This document shows positions 46,748 through 61,371 of a stretch of DNA of 64,000 nt, piece after piece (within the stretch, counting starts at the first letter, position 1; each line of letters opens with the position of its first letter). Below the pieces are notes generated by a model. The model searched no databases. It worked only from the letters and a program-made list of their open reading frames with translations, and was not told the origin of the DNA. The DNA is taken from positions 2,351,001-2,415,000 of the forward strand of contig NZ_CP009571.1 of assembly GCF_000764535.1 (NCBI RefSeq). The letters run 5' to 3'. Source of the DNA: Sphingomonas taxi (lineage in GTDB: Bacteria; Pseudomonadota; Alphaproteobacteria; Sphingomonadales; Sphingomonadaceae). The position numbers and the translations under genes are program-made.

Positions 46748-47012
46748 CGTCATCTGGCGCCAAGAGGCGCTCGATGAGCTTGATGCGATCATTGTCTACA
46801 TCAAAGGTTTCGATCCGAGCGCTGCCGTGAAAACCGGTGGCCGTCTGATCGCTCTCGGGCAAAGCCTGGTTGATTTTCCTCGACGGGGACGACCGATGGG
46901 CGACGGCCTACGGGAGCTGACCTCGGTACCGCCGTATATCATTCGCTATCACGTCGTGGACGAGGCCGTTCACATCCTTTCCGTCCGCCACGGCGCCCGT
47001 CTTCTGGATTGA
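46740..47012 (+). CDS. RelE/ParE family toxin
   Basis: 90 residues. 'VIWRQEALDELDAIIVYIKGFDPSAA' is the ParE/RelE N-terminal helix pattern. 'LVDFPRRGRPMGDGLRELTSVPPYIIRYHVVDEAVHILSVRHGARLLD' is the standard C-terminal half, with the conserved RELxxxPYIIRY and H-x-R. ParE proteins inhibit DNA gyrase, while RelE proteins cut mRNA on the ribosome; the RELTSVPPYIIRY stretch fits ParE better. It overlaps the antitoxin gene by 8 bases and ends 10 bases before mutS. Confidence 0.88.
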   Translation: MASVIWRQEALDELDAIIVYIKGFDPSAAVKTGGRLIALGQSLVDFPRRGRPMGDGLRELTSVPPYIIRYHVVDEAVHILSVRHGARLLD

Positions 47013-47022
47013 CCCTTCCCCG

Positions 47023-49620
<2,598 letters not shown>

Positions 49621-49627
49621 CGCAAAG

Positions 49628-49775
49628 TCCTCCCCCGCAAGGGGGAGGGGGACCGCTCGGCGCCAGCCGAGTGGTGGAGGGGGAGGATGGGGCGGGAGCT
49701 TAATTGCTACTCTCCCGCCCTGTCCTCCCCCTCCGTCACGCCTTCGGCGTGCCACCTCCCCTTTGCGGGGGAGGA
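49628..49775. repeat. Inverted repeat element, family R2 (copy 2)
   Basis: 148 bases starting TCCTCCCCCGCAAGGGGGAG and ending CCCCTTTGCGGGGGAGGA, with inner 'GTGGTGGAGGGGGAGGAT' and 'TCCTCCCCCTCCGTCAC'. It occupies most of the mutS-glnD spacer. Confidence 0.82.
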
Positions 49776-49854
49776 ATTGCGGCTGCGAGCCTCATCATGC
49801 CCCCCACCCAAAGCCCATGTCCCCTTAACCCTCGCGCCGCTATACCCCGCCGCC

Positions 49855-52599
49855 ATGCAGCGCCGTTTCGACCACCTTCCCAACCGCCGCGCGATCGTCG
49901 ATCGGCGCGCGCTCGCCGAACAGATCGCAGCGATCGACGCCACCGGCATCGCGCTCCGCACGCAGGCCACCGCGATCCTCAAGGAGGCGCTCGCCGAGGG
50001 TCGCGCCGAGATCCAGCGGCGGCTCGCCACGCATCCGTCGCGCGGGCTGGAGGCGTCGAACGCGCAGGCGTATCTCACCGACCAGTTGTTGCGCGTGCTG
50101 TTCGACCTCGCGACGCAGCGGCTCCACCCGCTCCACAACCCGACCGCGGGCGAGCGGCTGACGCTGATCGCGGTCGGCGGTTACGGCCGCGCCGAGATGG
50201 CGCCCTTCTCCGACGTCGACATCGGCTTCCTCACCCCCGGCAAGCAGACGCCCTGGGCCGAGCAGGTCATCGAATCGATGCTCTATGCGCTCTGGGACCT
50301 CGCGCTGAAGATCGGTCATTCCAGCCGCTCGCTCGACGAGATGGTGCGGCAGGCGAAGGGCGACGTGACGATCCGCACCGCCTTGCTCGAAGCGCGCTAC
50401 GTCACCGGCGACGTGGCACTCTACGACGAGGCGGCGAAACGCTTCAAGGCGGAGGTGCAGCACGGCACCGAGCGCCAGTTCATCGCCGACAAGCTTGCCG
50501 AGCGCGACGCGCGCCACCGCAAGATGGGCGACACGCGCTATGTCGTCGAACCCAACGTCAAGGAGGGCAAGGGCGGCCTGCGCGACCTCCACACCTTGTT
50601 CTGGATCGGCAAATATATTCACGACGTGCAGCGCGGCGCCGATCTCGTTGAGGTCGGCCTGCTGACCAAGGCCGAATATCGCCTGTTCCACCGCGCCGAC
50701 AATTTCCTCCAGGCGGTGCGCTGCCACCTGCACAGCGTCACCCGCCGCGCCGAGGATCGGCTGACCTTCGACGTCCAGCGCGAGATCGCGACGCGGATGC
50801 GCTTCTCCGACCGGCCCGGCAAACCGGCGGTCGAGCGCTTCATGCAATATTACTTCCTACAGGCGAAGACGGTCGGCAACCTCACCGGCGTGTTCCTCGC
50901 GCATCTCGACGAGCGGTTCGCGGCGCGCGGGCGGCGGTTCGGGCTGCCGACGATCCGGCGGCGGCCGGATAAATTACACGGCTTCGTGCTCGACCGCGGC
51001 CGGCTCGCACTGCCGCGCGACGATTATTTCAGCGAAGACCCGGTGCGGCTGATCGAGATTTTCCAGCTGGCCGATCTGCACGGCGTCGAGATCCATCCGC
51101 TGGCGATGCGCGCCGCGGCGCGCGACGCCAAGCTCATCGCGCGCCATCGCCGCGATCCGCGTGCCAATGCCTTGTTCCTCGACGTGCTGACGTCCCCACG
51201 CGATCCCGAGCTGGTGCTGCGCTGGATGAACGAGGCGGGGGTGTTCGGCCGCTTCGTGCCCGACTTCGGTCGCGTCGTCGCGCAGATGCAGTTCGACATG
51301 TACCACCATTATACGGTGGACGAGCATACGATCCGCGCGATCGGGCTGTTGGCGCGGATCGACAAGGGCGAGCTCAAGGACGATCACCCGCTCGCCTCGG
51401 CGATCATCAAGCATATCGTGTCGCGGCGCGTGCTCTATGTCGCGGTGCTGCTGCACGATATCGCCAAGGGGCGCGACGGCGACCATTCGATCCTCGGCGC
51501 GGAGGTGGCGGAACGGCTCTGCCCGCGCTTCGGCCTGTCGCCCGCGGAGACCGAGACGGTGGCGTGGCTGGTGCGCTGGCACCTGCTGATGTCGGCGACC
51601 GCGTTCAAGCGCGACCTGTCGGACTTCAAGACGATCCTCGATTTCTGCGAGGTCGTGCAGAGCCCCGAACGGCTGCGGCTGCTGCTGGTGCTGACCATCG
51701 TCGACATCCGTGCGGTCGGGCCGGGTACGTGGAACGGCTGGAAGCGCCAGTTGCTCGCCGACCTCTACGAAGGGGCGGAGGAGGTGCTGCGGCTCGGCCA
51801 CAAACAGCGCGGGCGCGCCGAGCGGATCGCGACGCGGCAGGAGACGCTGCAGGCCACGCTGGGCTGGGAACCGGCGCGGTTCGACGCCTTCGTGCGTCGC
51901 TTCCCCGAGGCCTATTGGATCGCCGAGCCCGATGACGTGCTCGCGCACAACGCACGCTTCATCGCGGCGGCCGGCGACGCGCAATTATCGATCGACGCGC
52001 AGGTCTATGCGACGCGCGGCGCGACATTGGTGACGATCTACGCCGCCGACCATCCCGGCCTGTTCTACCGGATCGCCGGCGCGATCCACGTCGCGGGCGG
52101 CAACATCATCGATGCGCGCATCCACACGACGCGCGACGGCATGGCGATCGACAATTTCCTCGTCCAGGACCCGTTCGGGCGGCCGTTCGACGATCTCGAC
52201 CAGTTGAAACGGCTCAAGATGGCGATCGAGGATGCGCTGGCGAATCGCGGCAAGCTCACCGACCGGCTCGTCGCCAAGCCGGCGGCGCGCACCCGTGCGG
52301 ATGCGTTCGAGATCGAACCCAATGTGCTGATCGACAATCACGCCTCGAACCGCTTCACGGTGATCGAGGTCAATGCGCGCGACCGGCCGGCGCTGCTCAA
52401 CCAGCTCGCGCAGGCGCTGTTCCAGTCGAAGGTGACGCTGCATTCGGCGCATGTCGCCACTTATGGCGAGCGCGCGGTCGACACCTTCTACGTCACCGAC
52501 CTCACCGGCGACCGGATCACCGCACCGGCGCGGCTGAAAACGCTGGAACGCCGGCTTCGCACCGCGGCGAGCGGTGAGACGGTCGAGATGGCGGCGTAA
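49855..52599 (+). CDS. glnD: Bifunctional [protein-PII] uridylyltransferase/uridylyl-removing enzyme
   Basis: 914 residues. The N-terminal nucleotidyltransferase has GGYGRAEM at 108-115 and SDVD at 119-122. Next come the GlnD helical region ('EPNVKEGKGGLRDLHTLFWIGKYI'), the HD domain ('LLHDIAKGRDGDHSILGAEVAERL') and two C-terminal ACT domains ('LVTIYAADHPGLFYRIAGAIH' and 'NRFTVIEVNARDRPALLNQLAQAL'). It uridylylates PII under nitrogen limitation and deuridylylates it when glutamine is high. The ATG at 49855 is placed after the repeat-filled spacer. Confidence 0.97.
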   Translation: MQRRFDHLPNRRAIVDRRALAEQIAAIDATGIALRTQATAILKEALAEGRAEIQRRLATHPSRGLEASNAQAYLTDQLLRVLFDLATQRLHPLHNPTAGERLTLIAVGGYGRAEMAPFSDVDIGFLTPGKQTPWAEQVIESMLYALWDLALKIGHSSRSLDEMVRQAKGDVTIRTALLEARYVTGDVALYDEAAKRFKAEVQHGTERQFIADKLAERDARHRKMGDTRYVVEPNVKEGKGGLRDLHTLFWIGKYIHDVQRGADLVEVGLLTKAEYRLFHRADNFLQAVRCHLHSVTRRAEDRLTFDVQREIATRMRFSDRPGKPAVERFMQYYFLQAKTVGNLTGVFLAHLDERFAARGRRFGLPTIRRRPDKLHGFVLDRGRLALPRDDYFSEDPVRLIEIFQLADLHGVEIHPLAMRAAARDAKLIARHRRDPRANALFLDVLTSPRDPELVLRWMNEAGVFGRFVPDFGRVVAQMQFDMYHHYTVDEHTIRAIGLLARIDKGELKDDHPLASAIIKHIVSRRVLYVAVLLHDIAKGRDGDHSILGAEVAERLCPRFGLSPAETETVAWLVRWHLLMSATAFKRDLSDFKTILDFCEVVQSPERLRLLLVLTIVDIRAVGPGTWNGWKRQLLADLYEGAEEVLRLGHKQRGRAERIATRQETLQATLGWEPARFDAFVRRFPEAYWIAEPDDVLAHNARFIAAAGDAQLSIDAQVYATRGATLVTIYAADHPGLFYRIAGAIHVAGGNIIDARIHTTRDGMAIDNFLVQDPFGRPFDDLDQLKRLKMAIEDALANRGKLTDRLVAKPAARTRADAFEIEPNVLIDNHASNRFTVIEVNARDRPALLNQLAQALFQSKVTLHSAHVATYGERAVDTFYVTDLTGDRITAPARLKTLERRLRTAASGETVEMAA

Positions 52600-52631
52600 A
52601 AAGGGCCGGCGCGCATCGCTGCGGCCGGCCC
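52598..52631 (-). terminator. Rho-independent terminator of the TonB-dependent receptor gene
   Basis: GGGCCGGC (52603-52610) pairs with GCCGGCCC (52624-52631). On the minus strand the hairpin is followed directly by TTTTTA. It is about 50 bases beyond the receptor stop and abuts the glnD stop on the other strand. Confidence 0.82.
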
Positions 52632-52682
52632 CTCCCCCGGTAATGCCGGCGGCAACGGGCCAGTCCCCGTTGCCGCTGCGGA

Positions 52683-55517
<2,835 letters not shown>

Positions 55518-55649
55518 GGTCATCCTCTCCTGTTCCGATTTCGGTTTTCGAATATCGGGTTTTCTTTTGAGGCTAGGATCGCGCAGGCGTGAGCGTCTAG
55601 TAATTTGTCGTTGCCGTATGCATTTTCGAATGGACTGTCGCCCATACGC

Positions 55650-55679
55650 AACACCGGGCCCGTTGCCGGACCCGGTGTT
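55650..55679 (-). terminator. Hairpin downstream of infC, possible transcript end
   Basis: AACACCGGG (55650-55658) pairs with CCCGGTGTT (55671-55679) and inner CCG/CGG pairs strengthen it. It is 45 bases past the infC stop and upstream of the receptor gene. No T tract follows on the minus strand, so the terminator call is weak. Confidence 0.4.
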
Positions 55680-55723
55680 CAAAAACCTGCCTGACGCTAC
55701 GGAAAGCGCCGGATCGGCCGGAA

Positions 55724-56269
55724 TTACTTGGGCGCGAGCACCATCAGCATCTGACGGCCTTCCATACGCGGATAGGCCTCGACCTTGGCGACCTCGGCGA
55801 CCTGTTCGGCGACGCGCTGCAGCACCGCCATGCCGAGCTGGCCGTGGCTCAGCTCGCGACCACGGAAGCGCATCGTGACCTTGACCTTGTCGCCCTCCTC
55901 GATGAACTCGACGACCTTCTTCATCTTGGTGTCGTAATCGTGGTCATCGATGTTCGGACGCATCTTGATCTCCTTGATCTCCTGCGTCTTCTGCGACTTG
56001 CGGGCGAGGTTCGCCTTCTTCTGCGCCTCGTACTTGAACTTGCCGACATCGAGGAACTTGGCGACGGGCGGATCCGCGTTCGGCGACACCTCGACCAGAT
56101 CCAGGCCGAGTTCCTGCGCCTGCGCCATCGCCTCGCGCGTGTACATCACGCCGAGATTCTCGCCCTCATGGTCGATCACGCGAACCTTGGGGCTGACGAT
56201 CCACTCGTTGAAACGAGGGCCATTCATTGGCGGCGCCTGATTCGGTCGGCGCATCATGGGAGGACGTAT
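55724..56269 (-). CDS. infC: Translation initiation factor IF-3, with an apparent ATA start codon
   Basis: 181 residues. The N-domain has '[22 protein letters not shown]' and '[32 protein letters not shown]'; the C-domain has '[42 protein letters not shown]' and ends in '[16 protein letters not shown]'. It prevents early joining of the 50S subunit and checks the start codon. A clear AGGAG (56278-56282) lies 8 bases before an ATA at 56269, whereas the next ATG (56257) has no such site. Rare starts in infC serve autoregulation in other bacteria. rpmI and rplT do not follow. Confidence 0.93.
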   Translation of the reverse strand: MRPPMMRRPNQAPPMNGPRFNEWIVSPKVRVIDHEGENLGVMYTREAMAQAQELGLDLVEVSPNADPPVAKFLDVGKFKYEAQKKANLARKSQKTQEIKEIKMRPNIDDHDYDTKMKKVVEFIEEGDKVKVTMRFRGRELSHGQLGMAVLQRVAEQVAEVAKVEAYPRMEGRQMLMVLAPK

Positions 56270-56530
56270 GGGTATAGCTCCTGTGGTGGTTTGAATTAGA
56301 TATAAGCTTTCCGGAGCGTTTGCGGAAGATGCCTGTGCAAGATGATGCATCATTGACGGCCGAAAGCCTCGGCCTCACGGCTTGGGACGACGCCATCGCC
56401 TTCCCCTGACCGATGCGCAATGTGCCGTGTTATGCCGAGGTCATCCTGTTCGCTGGCCCGGTAGCGCAGAGGACGCGATGCGACTCCCGGGCCGATACGA
56501 ATTAGTCGACGGCTGGCTGATACCTAAGCG

Positions 56531-58522
56531 TTAGCGCAGATCGGGCGGAGTCGCCTCCTCGCGCAGCATAGCGACCACCTCGTCGACCGTCACGATCTGC
56601 TGCGCCTGGCTGCCGAGACGGCGGACGGCGAGCTTGCCCTCCTCCGCCTCGCGCTTGCCGACGACGAGCAGCACCGGGACCTTCGCCACCGAATGTTCGC
56701 GCACCTTGTAGTTGATCTTCTCGTTCCTGAGGTCGGTCTCGACCCGGATGCCCGCCTTGCGCAACGTCGCCGCCACCTGCTCGGCATAGCCGTCGGCGTC
56801 CGAGACGATCGTCGCGACCACCGCCTGCACCGGCGACAGCCAGAGCGGGAAACGGCCGGCGTGATGCTCGATCAGGATGCCGATGAACCGCTCGAACGTG
56901 CCGAGGATCGCGCGGTGGAGCATGATCGGGCGGTGACGGTTGCCGTCCTCGCCGACGTAGCTCGCATCGAGTCGCTCGGGCAGCACGGTGTCGGTCTGGA
57001 TCGTGCCGACCTGCCACGTCCGGCCGATCGCATCGGTCAGGTGGAATTCTAGCTTGGGTGCATAGAAGGCGCCCTCACCCGGCAGTTCCTCCCAGCCATA
57101 TTCAGGCGTGTCACGGCCCGTCGCGGCGACCGCGTCGCGCAGCGACTGTTCCGCCCAATCCCACATTTCCTCGGAGCCGAAGCGCTTCTCGGGGCGCAGC
57201 GCCAGCTTGATCGCATAAGAGTCGAAGCCGAGATGCTTGTAGACCGAGTCGAGCAGTTCGCAGAATTTGCGCACCTCATCGACGAGCTGGTCCTCGCGCA
57301 CGAAGATATGCGCGTCGTCCTGCGTGAATTGGCGGACGCGCATGATGCCGTGCAGCGCGCCGTGCGGCTCGTTGCGGTGGCAGCAGCCGAATTCGGCCAT
57401 GCGGATCGGCAGGTCGCGATAGCTCTTGATCCCCTGTTTGAAGATCAGCACGTGCGCCGGGCAGTTCATCGGCTTGAGCGCCATCAGATCGCCCTCGCCC
57501 GACAGCACCGCGCCCTCATCCTCGGTATTGGGTACCTCGTCGGGGACGACGAACATGTTCTCGCGATACTTGCCCCAGTGGCCGGATTGCTCCCACTGTT
57601 TGGCGTCCATCAACTGCGGCGTCTTCACCTCGGCATAATCGGCGGCGTCGAGCCGGCGGCGCATATAGGCTTCGAGCTGGCGCCACAGGATGAAGCCCTT
57701 GGGGTGCCAGAAGACCGACCCCTGCGCCTCCGACTGGAGATGGAACAGGTCCATCTCTTGGCCGATCTTGCGATGGTCGCGCTTCGCCGCCTCCTCCAGC
57801 ATGAAGAGATGCTGGTCGAGCTGCTTCTTGTTGAGCCAGCCGGTGCCGTAGATGCGGCTAAGCATCGCGTTCTTCTGGTCGCCGCGCCAATAGGCGCCCG
57901 ACACGCGCGTCAGCTTGAAGGCTTGTGGGTCAAGCTTGCCGGTCGAGGCCATATGCGGCCCGCGGCACATGTCGAGCCATGCACCCTGACGATAGATCGT
58001 CAGTTCCTCGTTGTCGGGCAGTTCGGCGGCCCATTCGGCCTTGAACGTCTCGCCCTGCTGCGTCCAGGTCTCGATCAGCTGTTCGCGCGTCCACACTTCG
58101 CGCGTGAACGGCTCGTTCTTGGCGATGATGCGGCACATCTCCGCCTCGATCGCGGGCAGGTCCTCCTCGGTGAAGGGACGATCCTTGGGCGCGAAGTCGT
58201 AATAGAAACCGTCGTCGGTCGCCGGGCCGAAGGTGATCTGCGTGCCGGGGAACAGATGCTGCACCGCCTCGGCCATGACGTGCGCGAGATCGTGGCGGAC
58301 GAGTTCGAGCGCGTCGGCCTCGTCCTTCGCGGTGACCAGCGCGAGATTGGTGTCGCCCTCGAACGGCCGGTTGAGATCGCGCACCTGACCATCGATCCGC
58401 GCGGCCAGCGCCGCCTTGGCGAGGCCGGGCCCGATCGCGGCGGCGACGTCCGCCGGGGTAGTCCCGGGCGCAACCTCGCGGACGGAACCGTCGGGCAGCG
58501 TGATACGGAACATGGCGGACAT
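56531..58522 (-). CDS. thrS: Threonyl-tRNA synthetase
   Basis: 663 residues, full length. The N-terminal TGS domain ([17 protein letters not shown]..) precedes the editing domain with '[16 protein letters not shown]'. The class II catalytic core has '[24 protein letters not shown]' with the zinc-binding Cys, '[23 protein letters not shown]' and '[25 protein letters not shown]'. The anticodon domain ends the protein. It charges tRNA-Thr and removes mis-attached serine. It is upstream of infC on the same strand with a 261-base spacer. Confidence 0.97.
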   Translation of the reverse strand: MSAMFRITLPDGSVREVAPGTTPADVAAAIGPGLAKAALAARIDGQVRDLNRPFEGDTNLALVTAKDEADALELVRHDLAHVMAEAVQHLFPGTQITFGPATDDGFYYDFAPKDRPFTEEDLPAIEAEMCRIIAKNEPFTREVWTREQLIETWTQQGETFKAEWAAELPDNEELTIYRQGAWLDMCRGPHMASTGKLDPQAFKLTRVSGAYWRGDQKNAMLSRIYGTGWLNKKQLDQHLFMLEEAAKRDHRKIGQEMDLFHLQSEAQGSVFWHPKGFILWRQLEAYMRRRLDAADYAEVKTPQLMDAKQWEQSGHWGKYRENMFVVPDEVPNTEDEGAVLSGEGDLMALKPMNCPAHVLIFKQGIKSYRDLPIRMAEFGCCHRNEPHGALHGIMRVRQFTQDDAHIFVREDQLVDEVRKFCELLDSVYKHLGFDSYAIKLALRPEKRFGSEEMWDWAEQSLRDAVAATGRDTPEYGWEELPGEGAFYAPKLEFHLTDAIGRTWQVGTIQTDTVLPERLDASYVGEDGNRHRPIMLHRAILGTFERFIGILIEHHAGRFPLWLSPVQAVVATIVSDADGYAEQVAATLRKAGIRVETDLRNEKINYKVREHSVAKVPVLLVVGKREAEEGKLAVRRLGSQAQQIVTVDEVVAMLREEATPPDLR

Positions 58523-58595
58523 GATGGACTTTCAGGTTGGTTGAGGGAGCCGCGAATAAAGCGGCGCGGGGTATATAGGCAAGCGTTGCTGTGAT

Positions 58596-58726
58596 TCCTC
58601 CCCGGCACGGGGAGGTGGCACCGCGAAGCGGTGACGGAGGGGGGCCTCCCCGAGCGCAGCGTCTGCGGCGAACCCCCTCCACCACTCGGCTGCGCCGAGC
58701 GGTCCCCCTCCCCGTGCCGGGGAGGA
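58596..58726. repeat. Inverted repeat element, family R2 (copy 3)
   Basis: 131 bases from TCCTCCCCGGCACGGGGAGG to CCCCGTGCCGGGGAGGA. It ends one base before the stop codon of the LD-carboxypeptidase gene and fills the thrS-carboxypeptidase spacer. Confidence 0.83.
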
Positions 58727-58727
58727 T

Positions 58728-59543
58728 TTAGGCGATACCGAACGGCACCACGCAATTGGTCTGCGTATGACCGATCTCCGCCCGGCCGAGATACGGCACG
58801 CCAAGATCCCCGCACCAGCGCCGGATCATATATTCCAGCGTATCGCCCCATTCGGGCTCGTTGGGCTGCACCGCGGTCACCGCGCCGAGGCGGACGCCGG
58901 CGATCCCCTTGAGCTGCGTCGCATGGCCCATGTGGAACAGCAGCCGGTCGATATTGTACATCGGCTCCGACACTTCCTCGATCATCAGGACATGGTCGGT
59001 GAGGTCGGGCAGCCAGGGCGTGCCGATCAGCGCGCCGAGGATCGACAGGTTGAACGCCGCCGCCGGCCGGCCGTCCAGCCCCGGCTCCAGCCCCTGCCGG
59101 TCGCCGCGCGCCAACCAGCCGAGCGACCGCGCGACCGTCTGGTCCCCGCCCTTGCGGCGGATGTCGCTCGCCATCGGGCCGTGGCAGGGCCGGCCGATCC
59201 GCCGCGCATAGAGCGCGCCGAGCAGGAACCCCATGTCGGAATAGCCGAGATAGCTCTTGTGCCGCGCCGCCGGGCCGAGCTGCGGCATCACCAGCGGCAG
59301 GATGCGGTTCGAGCCATAGCCTCCGCGCAAAAACCAGATCGCGTCGAAGCCGGGATCGTTGGAGAATTCGAGGAAGGCCGAGGCGCGCCGCGCGTCGTCG
59401 CCGGCGAAATGGCCCGCGGTCTCCCAGCATTGTGGATGGACGACCAGATCGACCTCGGGATAGGCCAGAGCGGCGAAGGCGATGAACGGCGCCTCGGCAT
59501 CCTTGTTGCCGATGCTCGCCGGCGCCACCACCCCTATCCGCAT
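58728..59543 (-). CDS. S66-family LD-carboxypeptidase
   Basis: 271 residues from the ATG at 59543; a longer frame from a GTG at 59567 is possible. 'RIGVVAPASIGNKD' opens the LdcA fold. 'FLRGGYGSNRILPLV' is the conserved region before the nucleophile, and 'YLGYSDMGFLLGAL' holds the serine. 'LMIEEVSEPMYNIDRLLFHMG' and the C-terminal 'GRAEIGHTQTNCVVPFG' supply the Glu and His. It removes the terminal D-Ala from murein tetrapeptides in the cytosol during recycling. It is divergent from the Mur ligase gene, which fits a shared pathway. Confidence 0.85.
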   Translation of the reverse strand: MRIGVVAPASIGNKDAEAPFIAFAALAYPEVDLVVHPQCWETAGHFAGDDARRASAFLEFSNDPGFDAIWFLRGGYGSNRILPLVMPQLGPAARHKSYLGYSDMGFLLGALYARRIGRPCHGPMASDIRRKGGDQTVARSLGWLARGDRQGLEPGLDGRPAAAFNLSILGALIGTPWLPDLTDHVLMIEEVSEPMYNIDRLLFHMGHATQLKGIAGVRLGAVTAVQPNEPEWGDTLEYMIRRWCGDLGVPYLGRAEIGHTQTNCVVPFGIA

Positions 59544-59608
59544 CGTCCCGTCGCTCCGCCTCACCACAGAGCCTTGCCCCTGCGCGGCCGCGTCGATAGC
59601 GCAGCGTC

Positions 59609-61036
59609 ATGGCGAACGGCAATCTTTCCGGCCCGGTAGCGGGCAAGCGCTTCTTCCTCGTCGGCATCGGCGGATCGGGGATGATGCCATTGGCGACGAT
59701 CCTGTCGGGGCGCGGCGCGATCGTCGCCGGTTCCGACCGCGGACTCGACCAGGGGCGCGTGCCGGCCAAGTTCGACGCGTTGCGCGCCCGCGGCATCGCG
59801 CTGTTCCCGCAGGACGGCAGCGGCGTGGTGTCTGCCGAGCAGATCGTCGTCGCCTCCGCCGCGGTCGAGGACAGCGTCGCCGACATCGTCGCGGCGACGC
59901 GGCTCGGCTGCACGCGGGCGAGCCGCGCCGAACTGCTCAGCACCCTGTTCAACCAAAGCGCGCTGCCGATCGGCGTCGCCGGGACCAGCGGCAAGTCGAC
60001 CGTCACCGGCATGATCGGCTGGATCCTCCACGCTGCCGGCCGCGACCCGACGGTGATGAACGGCGCGGTGATGAAGAATTTCGCGCATCCGCAAGCGCCC
60101 TTCGCCAGCGCGCTGGTCGGCAACGGCGAGCCCTTCGTCAGCGAGGTCGACGAGAGCGACGGCTCGATCGCGCAATATCGCCCGCGCATCGCGGTGCTCA
60201 ACAACGTCAGCCTCGACCACAAGGGGCTGGAGGAATTGCGCAGCCTGTTCGCCGGCTTCATCGCCAAGGCGGAGACGGCGATCGTCAACCTCGACAATGA
60301 CGAGGCGGCGGCGCTCGCCGCGGCGCTGCCGCCGACGCATGTCGCGACCTTCGGCCTCGACCGCGACGCCGATTTCGCCGCGCGCAATATCGTCGAGGCG
60401 CCATTTGCAGCGCGCTTCGACCTGATCGCCGCGGGCAATGCGGCGATCCCGGTGCGCCTGCAGGTGCCGGGGCGGCACAACGTCTCCAACGCGCTTGCGG
60501 CGATCGCCGCAGCGGTCGCCGCGGGCGTGCCGCTCGCCGTCGCGGTCGATGCGATCGGCGGATTTACCGGGCTGCGCCGCCGCTTCGACCTCGTCGGCGA
60601 GGCGGCCGGCGTCGCGGTGATCGACGATTTCGGTCACAACCCCGACAAGATCGCCGCGACGATCGACACGCTGCACGCCTTTCCCGGCCGGCTGCTGCTG
60701 CTGTTCCAGCCGCACGGCTATGGCCCGCTCAAGGTGATGCGCCGCGAATTGGTCGAGACGCTTGGCCAGAAGCTGGCGCCCGACGACGTGCTGGTACTGC
60801 CCGACCCGGTCTATCACGGCGGCACCGTCGCGCGCGAGGTGACCAGCGCGGACATCGTCGCCGACCTCGCCGCCGCCGGCCGCGATGCGCGCCATGTCGC
60901 CGATCGCGCGGCGGCGGCTGCGATGCTGGTCGCCGAGGCGCGCGAAGGCGACCGGATCGTCGTGATGGGCGCACGCGACGACACGCTGAGCCTGCTCGCC
61001 GCCGAGATGCTGGAGTCGCTGCGCGCGCGGGGCTAG
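59609..61036 (+). CDS. Mur ligase family protein, MurC/Mpl-like but divergent
   Basis: 475 residues. An N-terminal Rossmann domain ('[23 protein letters not shown]') precedes the central ATPase with P-loop '[19 protein letters not shown]', '[28 protein letters not shown]', and a C-terminal domain with '[17 protein letters not shown]' and '[12 protein letters not shown]'. The domain order is MurC/Mpl. However, the P-loop reads GTSGKST instead of GTHGKTT, so it is not a standard MurC. A role in attaching recycled peptide or an amino acid to UDP-MurNAc is inferred from the fold and the neighbouring LD-carboxypeptidase. Confidence 0.82.
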   Translation: MANGNLSGPVAGKRFFLVGIGGSGMMPLATILSGRGAIVAGSDRGLDQGRVPAKFDALRARGIALFPQDGSGVVSAEQIVVASAAVEDSVADIVAATRLGCTRASRAELLSTLFNQSALPIGVAGTSGKSTVTGMIGWILHAAGRDPTVMNGAVMKNFAHPQAPFASALVGNGEPFVSEVDESDGSIAQYRPRIAVLNNVSLDHKGLEELRSLFAGFIAKAETAIVNLDNDEAAALAAALPPTHVATFGLDRDADFAARNIVEAPFAARFDLIAAGNAAIPVRLQVPGRHNVSNALAAIAAAVAAGVPLAVAVDAIGGFTGLRRRFDLVGEAAGVAVIDDFGHNPDKIAATIDTLHAFPGRLLLLFQPHGYGPLKVMRRELVETLGQKLAPDDVLVLPDPVYHGGTVAREVTSADIVADLAAAGRDARHVADRAAAAAMLVAEAREGDRIVVMGARDDTLSLLAAEMLESLRARG

Positions 61037-61060
61037 ACTGGCGTGCAGGAGGTACGCGTC

Positions 61061-61297
61061 ATGAAGCTCTTCACCCAGCATCCCGCCTCGGTCGGCGAAA
61101 GCTATACCGAGCATCTCGGCGTCGCGTCGCACTTCGGGCTGCGCATGATCGGCGGCGGCGTCGCCGCGCTGATCCACGGCGTGCTGCCCTTCCTCTTCAC
61201 TACCACCGGCAGCCGTACGATCACCGCGCTCCACGCCGAGATCGTCGCCAAGCGCGCGCACGAGACGGAGCAACGATCGGTCGAATTCGTCATCTGA
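61061..61297 (+). CDS. Small DUF6356-like membrane protein
   Basis: 78 residues. 'FTQHPASVGESYTEHLGVASHFGLRMIGGGVAALIHGVLPFLF' is the recognisable core (DUF6356-like, by memory), with one hydrophobic segment at about 33-50, followed by 'TTGSRTITALHAEIV'. AGGAGGT precedes the ATG at 61061. The last 12 codons plus stop are duplicated at 62016-62057. Function unknown. Confidence 0.8.
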   Translation: MKLFTQHPASVGESYTEHLGVASHFGLRMIGGGVAALIHGVLPFLFTTTGSRTITALHAEIVAKRAHETEQRSVEFVI

Positions 61298-61300
61298 TTG
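61259..61300 (+). repeat. 42-bp direct repeat, left copy (3' end of the DUF6356-like gene)
   Basis: It begins CACGAGACGG and ends CATCTGATTG, and covers the last 12 codons and the stop of the DUF6356-like gene. It matches 62016-62057 at 39 of 42 positions. Confidence 0.85.
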
Positions 61301-61341
61301 TCAAGCGCGCTTGACGTAAAGCCTGCTTTCCATGTAAAGCC
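61300..61341 (+). promoter_or_regulatory. Operator/promoter region of the membrane protein-HTH pair
   Basis: A perfect 16-base palindrome GTCAAGCGCGCTTGAC (61300-61315) overlaps a -35-like TTGACG. It is followed by GTAAAGCCTGCTTTCC (61316-61331), itself a near palindrome, and a repeat of GTAAAGCC at 61334, 18 bases on. Such paired sites directly upstream of an operon ending in an XRE regulator suggest autorepression. Confidence 0.5.
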
Positions 61342-61371
61342 TCCTTCACAACGATTCGAGGGAGGACGTAC

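Noticed and set aside
56455..56500. tRNA-like look of GGCCCGGTAGCGCAGAGGA...CCGGGCC
   Set aside because: It starts like a tRNA acceptor and D-arm but lacks room for an anticodon arm and a T-arm (only 38 bases between the ends), so it is treated as a plain hairpin.
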